Below are positions 44,671-54,060 of a DNA stretch of 64,000 nt, piece after piece. Origin of the DNA: Magnetospirillum sp. SS-4 (GTDB lineage: Bacteria; Pseudomonadota; Alphaproteobacteria; Rhodospirillales; Magnetospirillaceae). The translations under genes were made by a program, and so were the position numbers. The stretch covers positions 165,327-229,326 of the forward strand of contig NZ_CACVCH010000081.1 of assembly GCF_902729425.1 (NCBI RefSeq), written 5' to 3'. Under the pieces are notes generated by a model. That model saw nothing but the letters and a program-made list of their open reading frames with translations. It had not been told where the DNA came from and ran no database searches. Position 1 is the first letter of the stretch; each line of letters starts with the position of its first letter.

Positions 44671-45252
44671 ATGCCCTTGAACGCGGTCAGGGTCGCTTTC
44701 GACATCCTCAAGGCCGATTTCCGCGACGCCCGCTTTCCGGTGGCGGCGGGGCGGCTGACCGGTGAATCGCTGGCGTGGGGCGAGCGGCTGCTCGCTCTGT
44801 ACCGGGATGCCGGGCGAGCCGACCTGGAGGCAATCGACCCGCTCGCCCGCTTTTGGGTGCTGCGCCATCGCGGCATGCCGGTTCCGGCCGACCTGACCGG
44901 CGCCACGCCGGGGGCTGGTTTCGTGCTGGCCTTCACCGCCTTTCCCTATCTCGACATGATGATGGAGGAATGGGACCTGGGCGGGGTGGCCGGCGAGGCC
45001 GGGCCGGAGCGTCTGTCGGTCCGCTGCCTGTTCAACGGCGTCGACGAGGGGGCGGTGCTGACGGCGGAACGGATCGGCGGTGGCTGGCGGTTCGACCTGA
45101 TGCCGCTCTACCGCGACAAGGCCCGGGTGTTCGAGACCTTCATCGCGGCGGAATTCGGCGGCGACCTGGAGGGGTTCGTCGGCCATTACGCAGCCGAGCA
45201 CGATCTGGATTTCGACATGGAGCAGGCCTGGCGGCCACTGGCCGGGGCCTGA
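44671..45252 (+). CDS. Hypothetical protein in the pdh operon
   Basis: 193 residues, no family recognised. It starts 10 bases after pdhC (GTAGGAGCGGGG ribosome site) in the same operon. It is mixed alpha/beta in appearance, acidic, with no signal peptide or membrane segment; segments such as AFTAFPYLDMMMEEWDLGG and FDLMPLYRDKARVFETFI stand out. The length and codon pattern are like the neighbours, so it is probably real. The position suggests a role tied to pyruvate dehydrogenase or acetyl-CoA, but nothing in the sequence specifies it. Confidence 0.8.
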   Translation: MPLNAVRVAFDILKADFRDARFPVAAGRLTGESLAWGERLLALYRDAGRADLEAIDPLARFWVLRHRGMPVPADLTGATPGAGFVLAFTAFPYLDMMMEEWDLGGVAGEAGPERLSVRCLFNGVDEGAVLTAERIGGGWRFDLMPLYRDKARVFETFIAAEFGGDLEGFVGHYAAEHDLDFDMEQAWRPLAGA

Positions 45253-45281
45253 AGCATAATAAAAATACCGGGAGGGGTGAC

Positions 45282-45749
45282 ATGGGGTTGAGAGTAAGGG
45301 AGATGCCCAGGCCGCCGGGGTTGCAGGCGACGCCGTTTCCGGTGGGCAGCGCCGCCGACCGCTCGGTGTTGTCCGGGCTGATCGCCATGATCGAGAACAA
45401 TCCGGCATTCTGCAATCGGGGCGTCCTGCCCGAGGAGCAGGAGCGCTGCTACCGCGCCGTGTCCGAGGCCAAGCGGCTGATCGGCGACACCGCCGAGCTG
45501 CTGCCGCCCGGCTCCCCCGCCCTCGACCTGCTGGCGGCCATGCGCTCGGCCTGCCGCAAGTACCTGTTCGAGGCCGATGCGTGGGACCGCCGCACCGGCC
45601 GCCGCTTTCAGATTCCGACCTTCGTCTTCTTCCAGCTGCTCGGTGCCTTCCGCGAGTTGCTGGGGGTCCTGGTCTGGCGCCTTGCCGAGGCCTACGACCT
45701 GGAGATCGAAGGCCGCCTCAACCTCATCTTCCCCGGCTCGCCCGACTGA
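45282..45749 (+). CDS. Hypothetical protein between pdhC and lpdA
   Basis: 155 residues from ATG 45282, preceded by a very strong ribosome site (GGGAGGGGTGAC). No family recognised. It appears helical; a Cys pair is spread as FCNRG and SACRKY, and the C-terminal part (FVFFQLLGAFRELLGVLVWRLAEAYDLEIEG) has an amphipathic or hydrophobic helix that might touch a membrane or partner. The short AT-rich spacer before it (45253-45275) may carry an internal promoter. Same operon as lpdA, 16 bases downstream. Confidence 0.8.
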   Translation: MGLRVREMPRPPGLQATPFPVGSAADRSVLSGLIAMIENNPAFCNRGVLPEEQERCYRAVSEAKRLIGDTAELLPPGSPALDLLAAMRSACRKYLFEADAWDRRTGRRFQIPTFVFFQLLGAFRELLGVLVWRLAEAYDLEIEGRLNLIFPGSPD

Positions 45750-45765
45750 TTCCTGGAGAGAACCC

Positions 45766-47169
45766 ATGGCCGATACTCAATTCGACCTCATCGTCATCGG
45801 CGGCGGCCCCGGCGGCTATGTCGCCGCCATCCGCGCCGCCCAGCTGGGCATGAAGACCGCGCTGGTCGAGCGCGAGCATCTGGGCGGCATCTGCCTCAAC
45901 TGGGGCTGCATTCCGACCAAGGCGCTGCTGCGCTCGGCCGAGATCTATCGCCAGATGAAGCATGCCGAATCCTATGGCCTGTCGGCCGGCCAGATCGGCT
46001 TCGACCTCACCAAGGTGGTGGCGCGCTCGCGCGGCGTTTCGGCACAGTTGCAGGGTGGCGTCAGGCATCTGCTGAAGAAGAACAAGGTCACCGTCATCGA
46101 CGGCACCGCCAAGCTGGCGGGCCTTGATCCGAAAGGTGGGGGCAAGATCGCCATCGAGGGCAAGGATACCATCTCGGCCCCCCACATCATCCTGGCGACC
46201 GGGGCGCGGGCGCGGATTCTTCCCGGCTTCGAGCCCGACGGCAAGTTCATCTGGACCTACAAGGAAGCCCTGGTCCCCGATACCATGCCCAAGAGCCTGC
46301 TGGTGATCGGCTCCGGCGCCATCGGCATCGAGTTCGCCAGCTTCTTCAACGCCCTGGGCGCCGATGTGACGGTCGCCGAAATGATGGATCGGGTGCTGCC
46401 GGTGGAGGACGAGGAAATCTCGGCCATGGCCAGGAAGTCGTTCGAGAAGCAGGGAATGAAAATCCTGACCTCGGCCAATATCAAGGGGATCAGGAAGGGG
46501 GCGGCCAACGTCACCGTCACCATCGAGGCCGGCGGCAAGACCCAGGAACTGGTGGTGGACCGCGTCATTACCGCCATCGGCATCGTCGGCAACGTCGAGA
46601 ACATCGGCCTCGAGGGCACCAGGATCAAGGTCGAGAAGACCCATGTGGTCACCGACGGGTACTGCCGGACCAACGAGCCCGGCATCTACGCCATCGGCGA
46701 CATCGCCGGCGCGCCGTGGCTGGCCCACAAGGCCAGTCACGAGGCCATCATCTGCGTCGAGACGATCAAGGGCCTGCCCGACGTCCATCCGCTGGACATG
46801 ATGAAGATTCCCGGCTGCACCTATTGCCATCCCCAGGTGGCCTCGGTGGGCATGTCCGAAGCCAAGGCCAAGGCCAAGGGGTATCAGGTCAAGGTCGGCC
46901 GCTTCCCCTTCATGGCCAACGGCAAGGCCATCGCGCTGGGCGAGACCGAGGGCATGGTCAAGACGGTGTTCGATTCCAGGACCGGCGAGCTGCTGGGCGC
47001 CCACATGATCGGCGCCGAGGTCACCGAGATGATTCAGGGCTATACCGTCGCCAAGACCCTGGAAACCACCGAGGCCGACCTGATGCACACCGTCTTCCCC
47101 CATCCGACGCTGTCGGAAATGATGCACGAGGCGGTACTTGACGCCTATGGGCGGGCGGTGCATTTCTAG
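45766..47169 (+). CDS. lpdA: Dihydrolipoamide dehydrogenase (E3)
   Basis: 467 residues of the pyridine-nucleotide-disulfide family: FAD-binding GGGPGGYVAAIRAAQLG, redox disulfide GGICLNWGCIPTK, NAD-binding GSGAIGIEFASFF, YAIGDIAG, and the C-terminal catalytic His-Glu pair in HTVFPHPTLSEMMHE. It reoxidises dihydrolipoyl groups of the pyruvate complex and probably of any partner lacking its own E3, including the complex encoded at 3133-6748. Confidence 0.96.
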   Translation: MADTQFDLIVIGGGPGGYVAAIRAAQLGMKTALVEREHLGGICLNWGCIPTKALLRSAEIYRQMKHAESYGLSAGQIGFDLTKVVARSRGVSAQLQGGVRHLLKKNKVTVIDGTAKLAGLDPKGGGKIAIEGKDTISAPHIILATGARARILPGFEPDGKFIWTYKEALVPDTMPKSLLVIGSGAIGIEFASFFNALGADVTVAEMMDRVLPVEDEEISAMARKSFEKQGMKILTSANIKGIRKGAANVTVTIEAGGKTQELVVDRVITAIGIVGNVENIGLEGTRIKVEKTHVVTDGYCRTNEPGIYAIGDIAGAPWLAHKASHEAIICVETIKGLPDVHPLDMMKIPGCTYCHPQVASVGMSEAKAKAKGYQVKVGRFPFMANGKAIALGETEGMVKTVFDSRTGELLGAHMIGAEVTEMIQGYTVAKTLETTEADLMHTVFPHPTLSEMMHEAVLDAYGRAVHF

Positions 47170-47172
47170 GGC

Positions 47173-47616
47173 ATGCAGCCGCCGAATCCGCAATTTCCGG
47201 GCGACCTCTATCTCTGGAGCGAGATCGCCCGGAATTTCGGGATTCTGATCGCCGGAATCATCGGATTGGGAATTGCGTGGTGGCGCAGCCGGGCCGCCAA
47301 TATGCAGGCGAAGGCTGCCCTTGAGCAGAATGACCTTGCGCGGCGAGACCACATTACCGAACTATTCAATAGGGCCGTCGGGCAACTCGGGGATGATAAG
47401 CTGGAGGTTCGCCTCGGCGCCATCTACACGTTGCGGGCGATCTGCGAGGATCAAGAGTTCAGGAGTTATGCAGCTCCGGTAGTGCAGACATTGTCGGCCT
47501 ATGTACGAAACCGAAGCTCTGCTCTTGACGGAAATGGAATGCCCGAGGATTTGGCGGTAATTGTCGAGTGGCTACACATGAATGTCGGCCCGGAAGCAGC
47601 GGAGGACGAAGAATGA
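47173..47616 (+). CDS. Membrane-anchored protein with pentapeptide-associated N-terminal region
   Basis: 147 residues. One transmembrane helix (about 20-38) is followed by a cytoplasmic helical segment with ITELFNRAVGQLGDDKLEVRLGAIYTLRAI, which in many bacteria is found fused in front of pentapeptide repeats. Here the repeats are in the next, overlapping reading frame (ATGA overlap at 47613). Codon use is visibly less GC-biased than lpdA and lipA on either side. Start ATG 47173 is 3 bases after the lpdA stop. Function unknown. Confidence 0.75.
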   Translation: MQPPNPQFPGDLYLWSEIARNFGILIAGIIGLGIAWWRSRAANMQAKAALEQNDLARRDHITELFNRAVGQLGDDKLEVRLGAIYTLRAICEDQEFRSYAAPVVQTLSAYVRNRSSALDGNGMPEDLAVIVEWLHMNVGPEAAEDEE

Positions 47617-48035
47617 GCTGGGCAAGCCTTCTTTGGGATGACAAGCCTTCCCTTCCTGGCGCTGATACGGGAGCCAAGAAAGGATCGAGTTCTCGCTCCC
47701 GCAAAGGATTGTTGTCGGGAACATCTGCGATTCTCAATCTCGAAGGTGGCTTTATGCCACGTTCCGACTGGAGCAAGGGACGGTTGGTCAGTGCCCGATT
47801 TGCTCGTACGAATTTGACCAAGGCGAATCTGACTGAGGCCATTTTAAGAGATGCCGATCTTCGGTTCGCCATCATGAGAGAAGCCGACCTTCGCGGTGCC
47901 GATATGTTTGGGGCGATACTTGAAGGTGCCGACCTTCGCGGTGCCGATCTGACCGGTGCTCTTAATCTGACCAAGGCCCAGATCGATTCGGCGATCATTG
48001 ATGAGACCACCAAGCTGCCGGCCGATTTGGCATGA
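47613..48035 (+). CDS. Pentapeptide-repeat protein
   Basis: 140 residues. After a basic, Ser-rich N-terminal part, about ten A(D/N)LxX pentapeptides run from residue 70 to 125 ([43 protein letters not shown]), predicted to form a right-handed quadrilateral beta-helix. The DNA contains an exact 15-20-base internal repeat. It overlaps the upstream membrane gene and the downstream lipA by 4 bases each, so it is coupled to both. It lacks features of known gyrase-protecting Qnr proteins beyond the repeat. Role unknown. Confidence 0.82.
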   Translation: MSWASLLWDDKPSLPGADTGAKKGSSSRSRKGLLSGTSAILNLEGGFMPRSDWSKGRLVSARFARTNLTKANLTEAILRDADLRFAIMREADLRGADMFGAILEGADLRGADLTGALNLTKAQIDSAIIDETTKLPADLA

Positions 48036-48967
48036 CCGAAAAGCCAGTTCTCCGCCATCCCGAGAAGGCCAGGAAGCCCGACAATCCGTCCCCGCGCAAG
48101 CCGGCCTGGATCAGGGTCAAGGCACCGACCTCGGAGGAGGCGGCCGAGGTGCGCCGCCTGATGCGGCAGAAGAACCTGCACACGGTGTGCGAGGAAGCCG
48201 CCTGTCCCAATATCGGCGAGTGCTGGAAGCACAGGCACGCCACCTTCATGATCCTGGGCGACACCTGCACGCGGGCCTGCGCCTTCTGCAACGTCAAGAC
48301 CGGCAGGCCCGGCGCCGTCGACGTGGCCGAACCGGAGAATCTGGCGGATTCGGTGACGGCCATGGGGTTGAGGCATGTGGTCATCACCTCGGTGGACCGC
48401 GACGACCTGGCCGACGGCGGCGCCTTTCAGTTCGTCGCCTGCATCGAACGCATCCGCGCCACATCGCCGCATTGCACCATCGAGGTGCTGACCCCGGATT
48501 TCCGCGACAAGGGCGACGCGGTGGAAAAGGTCACCGCCGCCCGTCCCGATGTGTTCAACCATAACCTGGAGACGGTGCCGCGCCTGTATCCCGGCATCCG
48601 GCCCGGCGCCCGCTATTTCGAATCGTTGCGGTTGTTGCAGCGGGTGAAGCAGGCGGACTCGTCCATCTTCACCAAGTCGGGTATCATGGTCGGGCTGGGA
48701 GAGGAACGGGGGGAAGTGTTGCAGGTGATGGACGACATGCGCTCGGCCGGGGTGGATTTCATCACCATCGGCCAGTATCTCCAACCGACCCTGAAGCATG
48801 TGGCGGTTTCGCGCTTCGTCACTCCGGACGAGTTCGAGGATTACCGGGCGGTCGCCCGTTCCAAAGGCTTCCTGATGGTGGCGGCGACGCCGTTGACGCG
48901 GTCGTCGCACCATGCCGATCGCGATTTCGAGGAATTGCGGGCCGAGCGCCTGCGCCGCCAGGGCTAA
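48032..48967 (+). CDS. lipA: Lipoyl synthase
   Basis: 311 residues. Auxiliary cluster motif [12 protein letters not shown] and radical-SAM motif CTRACAFC, plus the ending [16 protein letters not shown]. It inserts sulfur atoms at C6 and C8 of octanoyl groups on lipoyl domains, matching the pdh operon upstream (PdhB and PdhC both carry lipoyl domains). ATG 48032 overlaps the pentapeptide-repeat stop. Confidence 0.96.
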   Translation: MTEKPVLRHPEKARKPDNPSPRKPAWIRVKAPTSEEAAEVRRLMRQKNLHTVCEEAACPNIGECWKHRHATFMILGDTCTRACAFCNVKTGRPGAVDVAEPENLADSVTAMGLRHVVITSVDRDDLADGGAFQFVACIERIRATSPHCTIEVLTPDFRDKGDAVEKVTAARPDVFNHNLETVPRLYPGIRPGARYFESLRLLQRVKQADSSIFTKSGIMVGLGEERGEVLQVMDDMRSAGVDFITIGQYLQPTLKHVAVSRFVTPDEFEDYRAVARSKGFLMVAATPLTRSSHHADRDFEELRAERLRRQG

Positions 48968-48969
48968 GC

Positions 48970-49410
48970 ATGCCGACTCACGCCGAACAAAGAATATTGC
49001 CCTATACGCCCGAACAGCTGTTCGCGCTGGTGGCCGACGTGGAACGCTATCCCGAATTCCTGCCGTGGTGCGTGGCGTCGCGCATCCGCCGGCGGGAAGG
49101 CGAGGTGTTCTTCGCCGATCTGGTGATCGGCTTCAAGATGGTGCGGGAACGCTTCACTTCCAAGGTGACGCTGAGCCGGCCCGACCGGGTCGACGTCACC
49201 TATACCGAGGGGCCGTTCCATCACCTCAACAATCACTGGGTGTTCCGGGCATTGCCCGATGGTCGGACCGAGATCGACTTCTTCGTCGATTTCGAGTTCC
49301 GCTCCAAGCTGCTTCAGACCCTGATCGGGGCCTTGTTCAACGAGGCGGTTAAGCTGATGGTTTCCGCCTTCGAGAAGCGGGCGCGCCAGCTCTACGGAAT
49401 CGCCTCATAG
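48970..49410 (+). CDS. RatA/COQ10-like START-domain protein
   Basis: 146 residues, SRPBCC fold: LFALVADVERYPEFLPWC near the N-terminus, VTYTEGPFHHLNNHWVF in the middle and the FEFRSKLLQTLIGALF / FEKRARQLYG C-terminal helix. Relatives are annotated as ubiquinone-binding COQ10 or as RatA toxin; in alphaproteobacteria the gene commonly follows lipA, favouring the quinone role. It starts 2 bases after lipA and its end overlaps the convergent cNMP-binding gene by 6 bases. Confidence 0.88.
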   Translation: MPTHAEQRILPYTPEQLFALVADVERYPEFLPWCVASRIRRREGEVFFADLVIGFKMVRERFTSKVTLSRPDRVDVTYTEGPFHHLNNHWVFRALPDGRTEIDFFVDFEFRSKLLQTLIGALFNEAVKLMVSAFEKRARQLYGIAS

Positions 49411-50052
49411 CCGGCGCCGGCCCTCGCTTCCCATGGCGGCCTTCAGATCAAGGTTGCCAGTGTCGGAATCGTCCAGGATGTGGTCGTGACGCTTGTCCTT
49501 GGCGCGGGGGCCGATGGCCGCCAGTTCGGTGACGTTCTGCTCGATCCTCTCCAGCACGGCCAGGATGTCCTCGGCCACCTGCCGGTCGTCCATCAGGTTG
49601 GCGTAGCGGCGGATGTTGAAGGCGAAATGGCGGATCAGCTTGATGTTGTCGCGAAAGCTGCGCGGTCGGCGCACGAAAATGCGATGGGCGCCGCGGATGT
49701 TCTTGATGAACATGTTGACCAGGGCGCGGACGAATTTATGGGTTCCCTCCAGCTTGCGGGCGAACAGCGGCTCTGGAATGCGGGTGACGATGCTGTCGGT
49801 GGCGGCGATGGCGGTGGCCATGCGCTCGCTGCGGTCGATCACCGCCATCTCGCCGAAGATTTCGCCGGGCTTGATGGAATCCAGCTCGACCCGCTGGCCG
49901 TCCACCTGCTGGAAGATGACGATCCTGCCCTTGTCCAGGATATAGGCGGCATCGCCGGAGGCCCCCTGGCGGAACAGGACGGTTCCGGCCGGAACGCTCA
50001 ACTTCTCGAATTTCTGTTCGGCGATGTCGGTGGCCGGCGCATCGTCCATCAT
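49405..50052 (-). CDS. Cyclic-nucleotide-binding domain protein
   Basis: 215 residues. A cNMP-binding beta-roll (about 15-125) has the phosphate-binding cassette IFGEMAVIDRSERMATA; the C-terminal part is helical with a conserved NIRRYANLMDDRQ element but no recognisable HTH, channel or kinase domain. It probably acts as a stand-alone cAMP/cGMP sensor. It follows a DedA gene with a 4-base gap (same strand). A class III cyclase occurs about 9 kb away. Confidence 0.85.
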   Translation of the reverse strand: MMDDAPATDIAEQKFEKLSVPAGTVLFRQGASGDAAYILDKGRIVIFQQVDGQRVELDSIKPGEIFGEMAVIDRSERMATAIAATDSIVTRIPEPLFARKLEGTHKFVRALVNMFIKNIRGAHRIFVRRPRSFRDNIKLIRHFAFNIRRYANLMDDRQVAEDILAVLERIEQNVTELAAIGPRAKDKRHDHILDDSDTGNLDLKAAMGSEGRRRL

Positions 50053-50056
50053 GGCC

Positions 50057-50677
50057 TCATTCGCTGGGGGTGACTTCGGGGGGAGTCACCTCGGCGGCGG
50101 TCGCCGGAGGCTTGCGGCGGCCGGACATGGCGCTGAAGACGCCGATGCAGATCATCAGGACGATGAATCCGCCCAGAACGTACCATTTGGCATCACCCAG
50201 CCATTCCTCCAGCTTGCGGCCCATGAAATAGCCGCCCCAGGCGAAGGAGTGGGCCCAGATGGCGGCGGCGATGAAGTTGAACACCGCGTATTTCACCCGG
50301 GGGACCCCGGCGATGCCGACGATGAACGGCGCCGCGTTGCGCACGCCGTAGATCCAGCGGAACGACAGGATGAACAAGATCGGCGAGCGGTTGACCGCGT
50401 CGAAGGCCCAGTCGATCTTGCCGGTCAGCCTGGGCCAGCGCTTCAGCAGCGGCGCGCCGTGCCGGCGTCCGATGTAGTAATAGAGCTGGTCGCCGAAGAA
50501 GCTGCCGGTCAGCGCCGCCAGGGCGAGCAGTTCCACGTTGATGTTGTAGCGTCCCTCCGACGCCAGGATGCCGGTGACGATCACCACCGTCTCGCCCTCG
50601 ACGAAGGTCCACGCGGTGATCAGGGGATACAGCAGAAATCCGTATTCCTGGAGGACGTGAACGACGAACTCTTCCAA
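50057..50677 (-). CDS. DedA-family integral membrane protein
   Basis: 206 residues. The family signature includes an acidic/Gly-rich start region (WTFVEGETVVIVTG), GDQLYYYIGRRHG and FRWIYGVRNAAPFIVGIAG, with 4-5 hydrophobic segments. DedA proteins are linked to undecaprenyl-phosphate/phospholipid flipping and envelope homeostasis. The C-terminal tail after the last helix is Pro/Glu-rich. Upstream of and co-directional with the cNMP-binding gene. Confidence 0.88.
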   Translation of the reverse strand: MEEFVVHVLQEYGFLLYPLITAWTFVEGETVVIVTGILASEGRYNINVELLALAALTGSFFGDQLYYYIGRRHGAPLLKRWPRLTGKIDWAFDAVNRSPILFILSFRWIYGVRNAAPFIVGIAGVPRVKYAVFNFIAAAIWAHSFAWGGYFMGRKLEEWLGDAKWYVLGGFIVLMICIGVFSAMSGRRKPPATAAEVTPPEVTPSE

Positions 50678-50771
50678 GGGGGCTCCTGGGCACGAGACAG
50701 GGAAAACGCCTGCAAAAATCCAGCAATACAGGTAGGGGCGTCAACGACCAAAATAGGAGATTACGAAAACG

Positions 50772-51884
50772 TCACGGGCGTCCGGTCCGGGGGGTGATGC
50801 GGTTGACGTGTCCCATCTTGCGGCCGGGGCGCGCCTCGGCCTTGCCATAGAGGTGCAGCTTGGCGCAAGGGTCGTTCAGGATGTCGAGCCATTGGGCGGC
50901 ATCATTGCCGATCAGGTTCTTCATCACCGCGTCGGAATGGCGTTCGGGCGACCCCAGCGGCAGGCCGCAGACGGCGCGGACGAATTGCTCGAACTGGTCG
51001 GTGACGCAGGCGTCCATGGTCCAGTGGCCGGAATTGTGCGGGCGAGGCGCCATCTCGTTGGCCAGCAGGCCGTCGTCGGTGACGAACATCTCGACCGCCA
51101 GCAGCCCGACCACTCCCAACTCCTCGGCGGCGCGGTGGGCGATATCCATGGCGGCCCCGGCCAGGGCCGCCGGGATGGGAGCCGGGGCGGTGGAGGTGTC
51201 GAGAATGTGATCGCGGTGGACGTTCCATACCGGATCGAACGCCTGCCAGGCGCCATCGGCGCCGCGCGCCACGATTACCGAGATCTCGCTTCTGAAGTTG
51301 ATGAATCCTTCCAGCACGCCGTTGCCGCCGGCGGTCAATCCGGCGCCCAGCGCCGCCCAGGCCTCGGCCAGATCGGTATCGGCGACGATCTTGACCTGTC
51401 CCTTGCCGTCATAGCCCTGGCGGGCGGTCTTGAGCACCGCCGGCCGTCCGATCTCGGCCACCGCCGTCCGCAATTCCTTCAGGCTGGAGACTTCCCGCCA
51501 CGGCGCGGTCTTGACGCCGATGGAGTTGAAGAAGCTTTTTTCCCGGATGCGGTCCTGGGCCACCTCCAGCACGCTCCAGCACGGACGCACCGGCACATGC
51601 GCGGCCATCAGGCGGACGCTTTCCGCCGGAATGTTCTCGAACTCGAAGGTGACGACGTCGACCTTGCGGGCGAAATCCTCGATGGCGGCCTCGTCGGTGT
51701 ATTCGGCCAGGGTCGCCGCCGCCGCCACCTGCGATGCCGGTCCGTCCTTCTCGGGCGAGTAGACGTGGACCAGATAGCCCAGCCGCGCCGCCGCCAGCGC
51801 CGCCATGCGGCCCAACTGGCCGCCGCCGATGATGCCGATGGTGCTGCCGGGGGGCAGCGGCCGGAAATCGGGGTTTGGGCTCAC
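50772..51884 (-). CDS. purK: N5-carboxyaminoimidazole ribonucleotide synthase
   Basis: 370-residue ATP-grasp enzyme: [15 protein letters not shown] at the N-terminus, [12 protein letters not shown] (ATP-binding loop), [17 protein letters not shown]. It carboxylates AIR using ATP and bicarbonate in purine synthesis. Its ATG overlaps the purE stop by 4 bases. Confidence 0.96.
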   Translation of the reverse strand: MSPNPDFRPLPPGSTIGIIGGGQLGRMAALAAARLGYLVHVYSPEKDGPASQVAAAATLAEYTDEAAIEDFARKVDVVTFEFENIPAESVRLMAAHVPVRPCWSVLEVAQDRIREKSFFNSIGVKTAPWREVSSLKELRTAVAEIGRPAVLKTARQGYDGKGQVKIVADTDLAEAWAALGAGLTAGGNGVLEGFINFRSEISVIVARGADGAWQAFDPVWNVHRDHILDTSTAPAPIPAALAGAAMDIAHRAAEELGVVGLLAVEMFVTDDGLLANEMAPRPHNSGHWTMDACVTDQFEQFVRAVCGLPLGSPERHSDAVMKNLIGNDAAQWLDILNDPCAKLHLYGKAEARPGRKMGHVNRITPRTGRP

Positions 51885-52402
51885 GGGCGGATCAGGTCGG
51901 GGTTGTCGGGGTCCACCGGCGCCTCGGCCACCGAGGCGGTCTGGCGGGCACGCCAGGTCTCCAGGGCGGCATCGACCGCCGGGTCGAGCAGGGCGAGGAC
52001 GGCGCCGGCCAGCAGGGCGGCGTTGATGGCTCCGGCCTTGCCGATGGCCAGGGTTCCCACCGGAATGCCACCGGGCATCTGGACGATGGACAGCAGCGAA
52101 TCCTGCCCCTTCAGGGTCTTGCTTTCCACCGGCACGCCGAACACCGGCAGCGGGGTCATGGCGGCGGTCATGCCGGGAAGGTGGGCGGCGCCGCCGGCGC
52201 CGGCGATGATCACCTTCAGCCCGCGGGCCTTGGCGGTTCCGGCATAGTCGTAGAGCCGTCCGGGGGTGCGGTGGGCCGAAACCACCCGGGTCTCGAAGCC
52301 GATGCCCAGCTCGGCCAGGGTGGCGGCGGCATGGCGCATGGTTTCCCAGTCCGACTGGCTTCCCATGATGATTCCGACCTGGGGCGCCTTGGTGTTCACC
52401 AT
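51881..52402 (-). CDS. purE: N5-carboxyaminoimidazole ribonucleotide mutase
   Basis: 173 residues: [25 protein letters not shown], and [24 protein letters not shown], all diagnostic of class I PurE, which moves the carboxyl group made by PurK. Start ATG 52402 was chosen because homology begins immediately after it; in-frame upstream sequence would include the promoter. No strong ribosome site is visible. Confidence 0.95.
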   Translation of the reverse strand: MVNTKAPQVGIIMGSQSDWETMRHAAATLAELGIGFETRVVSAHRTPGRLYDYAGTAKARGLKVIIAGAGGAAHLPGMTAAMTPLPVFGVPVESKTLKGQDSLLSIVQMPGGIPVGTLAIGKAGAINAALLAGAVLALLDPAVDAALETWRARQTASVAEAPVDPDNPDLIRP

Positions 52403-52441
52403 GCGGCTGAAGTCCCGGATGGAGGTTGAGGAAAGGGCGGA

Positions 52442-52469
52442 ATTATAGGGAACGCAACCGGCGAAGCAA
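52442..52469 (-). promoter_or_regulatory. Sigma-70-type promoter for purE-purK
   Basis: Minus-strand TTGCTT (52464-52469), 16-base spacer, TATAAT (52442-52447). Predicted start about 33 bases before the purE ATG. The -10 context (TTCCCTATAAT) is the same as that before the secretion operon at 38745. Confidence 0.5.
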
Positions 52470-52541
52470 GGCCGTATTGCCGAAATATCGGACATCGGCC
52501 GCTGTCCATGATAGGATGCCGAACAGAACCTGAGGCGAGAA

Positions 52542-53279
52542 ATGGCCAGTCAGTTTCGCACCGACCCGATCTTTTCCGTCGGGCACGTAAACGAGTACGT
52601 GCTCGATCACGGCGGCCATCATCCCGGTCATCATCAATCGCCCTATCCGCCCAGCGAACCGCCGCCGGTCCAGCATAGTCCGGCCGACGTCGCCTCCATC
52701 CTGGGCTTGCCGGAAAGCGTCATCACCCCGGCGGTGCTGGCGGCGGTGACCGGATTGCTGTCGGAACTGGACCGTCTGCGCTGGCTGGATTCGCAGAACC
52801 GCCGCCGCCAGGCCTTCCTGGAGGGGCTGGCGGAACGCGACACCGTGGTGCCGGTGCTCAACCGTCGCGGCTTCATGCGCGAACTGGAGGCGCTGCTGGC
52901 CGCCGGCAGCGGCGACGGCACCCTGGTGGTGCTGCACGTCAACGGGATCGAGCATCTCCGGCAGGTGCAGGGGCTGGCCGCCGGCGACGGCGCGTTGCGC
53001 CACGTCTCGGCCAATCTGGTGGGCAATCTGCGCAGCACCGATCCGGTGGGATTGCTGGGGATGAGCGACTTCGCCATTCTGATGCCGGCCACCGACCTGG
53101 CCGCCGGCCGTGAGAAGGTGCGGGTGGTGATGGAGCGCATCAACGCCCAGCCCTTCTTGTGGCTGGGGCAGCCCCACGCCTTCGCCATGTTCTCGGGGTA
53201 CCATGTCCTCGCGCCGGGCGAGGATGCCGAAGCGGCCCTGGCCGCGGCCGACCGGGCACGACGGGGGCTGACGGACTGA
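52542..53279 (+). CDS. Degenerate GGDEF-domain protein with His-rich N-terminus
   Basis: 245 residues. Residues 1-50 are rich in His and Pro ([11 protein letters not shown]). A helical region (about 48-100) leads into a GGDEF fold ([34 protein letters not shown]), but the signature motif is LLGMSDFAI in place of GGDEF, and the usual metal/nucleotide residues are altered. It is thus unlikely to make c-di-GMP and may bind a nucleotide or a protein partner. The His cluster may bind Ni/Zn/Cu. Divergent from purE. Confidence 0.82.
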   Translation: MASQFRTDPIFSVGHVNEYVLDHGGHHPGHHQSPYPPSEPPPVQHSPADVASILGLPESVITPAVLAAVTGLLSELDRLRWLDSQNRRRQAFLEGLAERDTVVPVLNRRGFMRELEALLAAGSGDGTLVVLHVNGIEHLRQVQGLAAGDGALRHVSANLVGNLRSTDPVGLLGMSDFAILMPATDLAAGREKVRVVMERINAQPFLWLGQPHAFAMFSGYHVLAPGEDAEAALAAADRARRGLTD

Positions 53280-53347
53280 CGCCGCCCCGCCGCCCGTTCC
53301 CTCCGGCCTTGGTGGCGGAAGGGGGGGGCGGGATGCGGCGACGGGGT

Positions 53348-53914
53348 CTATTCCGCGACGGACTCGTCGGTGCGGCCGCCCTCGTGATGTCCGCGCGAAC
53401 GGCCGCTCAGCGCCACCGCCTTCTCCAGGTCGGCCTCCGAGCACATGCCCAGCGTCACCGGGTTGCGCGGCTTGATGTTGGCGGCGTTCCAGTGGCTCTT
53501 GTCGCGCACCGACTGGATGGTCGGCTTGGTGGTGCCGATCAGCTTGGAAATGGCGGCGTCCGACAGTTCCGGATGATGCTTGATGATCCAGGCGATGGCG
53601 TCGGGCCGGTCCTGGCGCTTGGACACCGGGGTGTAGCGGGCGCCCTTGGCCTTGGCGTGCGGCTGCGGAATGTCGGTGACCGTCAGCTTGAGGCGGGCAT
53701 CGGGATTGGCCTCGCAGCGCTCGATCTCGGCGCGGGTCACCTGGCCGTTGGCGACGGGGTCGAGGCCGACGATGCCGATGGCCACCTCGCCATCGGCGAT
53801 GGCCTGGACTTCCAGCGGATGAAGCCCGCAGAAATCGGCCACCTGCTCGAAGGTGAGAGCGGTATTCTCGACCAGCCAGACGGCGGTCGCCTTGGGCATG
53901 AGCGGCAGGGCCAT
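53348..53914 (-). CDS. DUF1013 (TrcR-like) cell-cycle regulator family protein
   Basis: 188 residues, starting MALPLMPKATAVWLVENTALTFEQVADFCGLHPLEVQAIADGE at ATG 53914 after an AGGAGG ribosome site. The family is conserved in alphaproteobacteria and includes the Caulobacter regulator TrcR. A second half with LSDAAISKLIGTTKPTIQSVRD looks like a helix-turn-helix. Acts in the cytoplasm, probably as a DNA- or RNA-polymerase-binding factor; targets here unknown. Confidence 0.85.
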   Translation of the reverse strand: MALPLMPKATAVWLVENTALTFEQVADFCGLHPLEVQAIADGEVAIGIVGLDPVANGQVTRAEIERCEANPDARLKLTVTDIPQPHAKAKGARYTPVSKRQDRPDAIAWIIKHHPELSDAAISKLIGTTKPTIQSVRDKSHWNAANIKPRNPVTLGMCSEADLEKAVALSGRSRGHHEGGRTDESVAE

Positions 53915-54060
53915 GAAACCTCCTGTATGGTCCTTCGGGCGGGCCGGGTGTCGGCCCGCGAGCTTGCGAGAACCGCCTGCCGGACCCGGTGGGGTCAGGA
54001 TACGGACGGCGGCGATCCCTTGGAATGCGCCGCTAGTTATATGGGCGAACGTCCTCCGGG

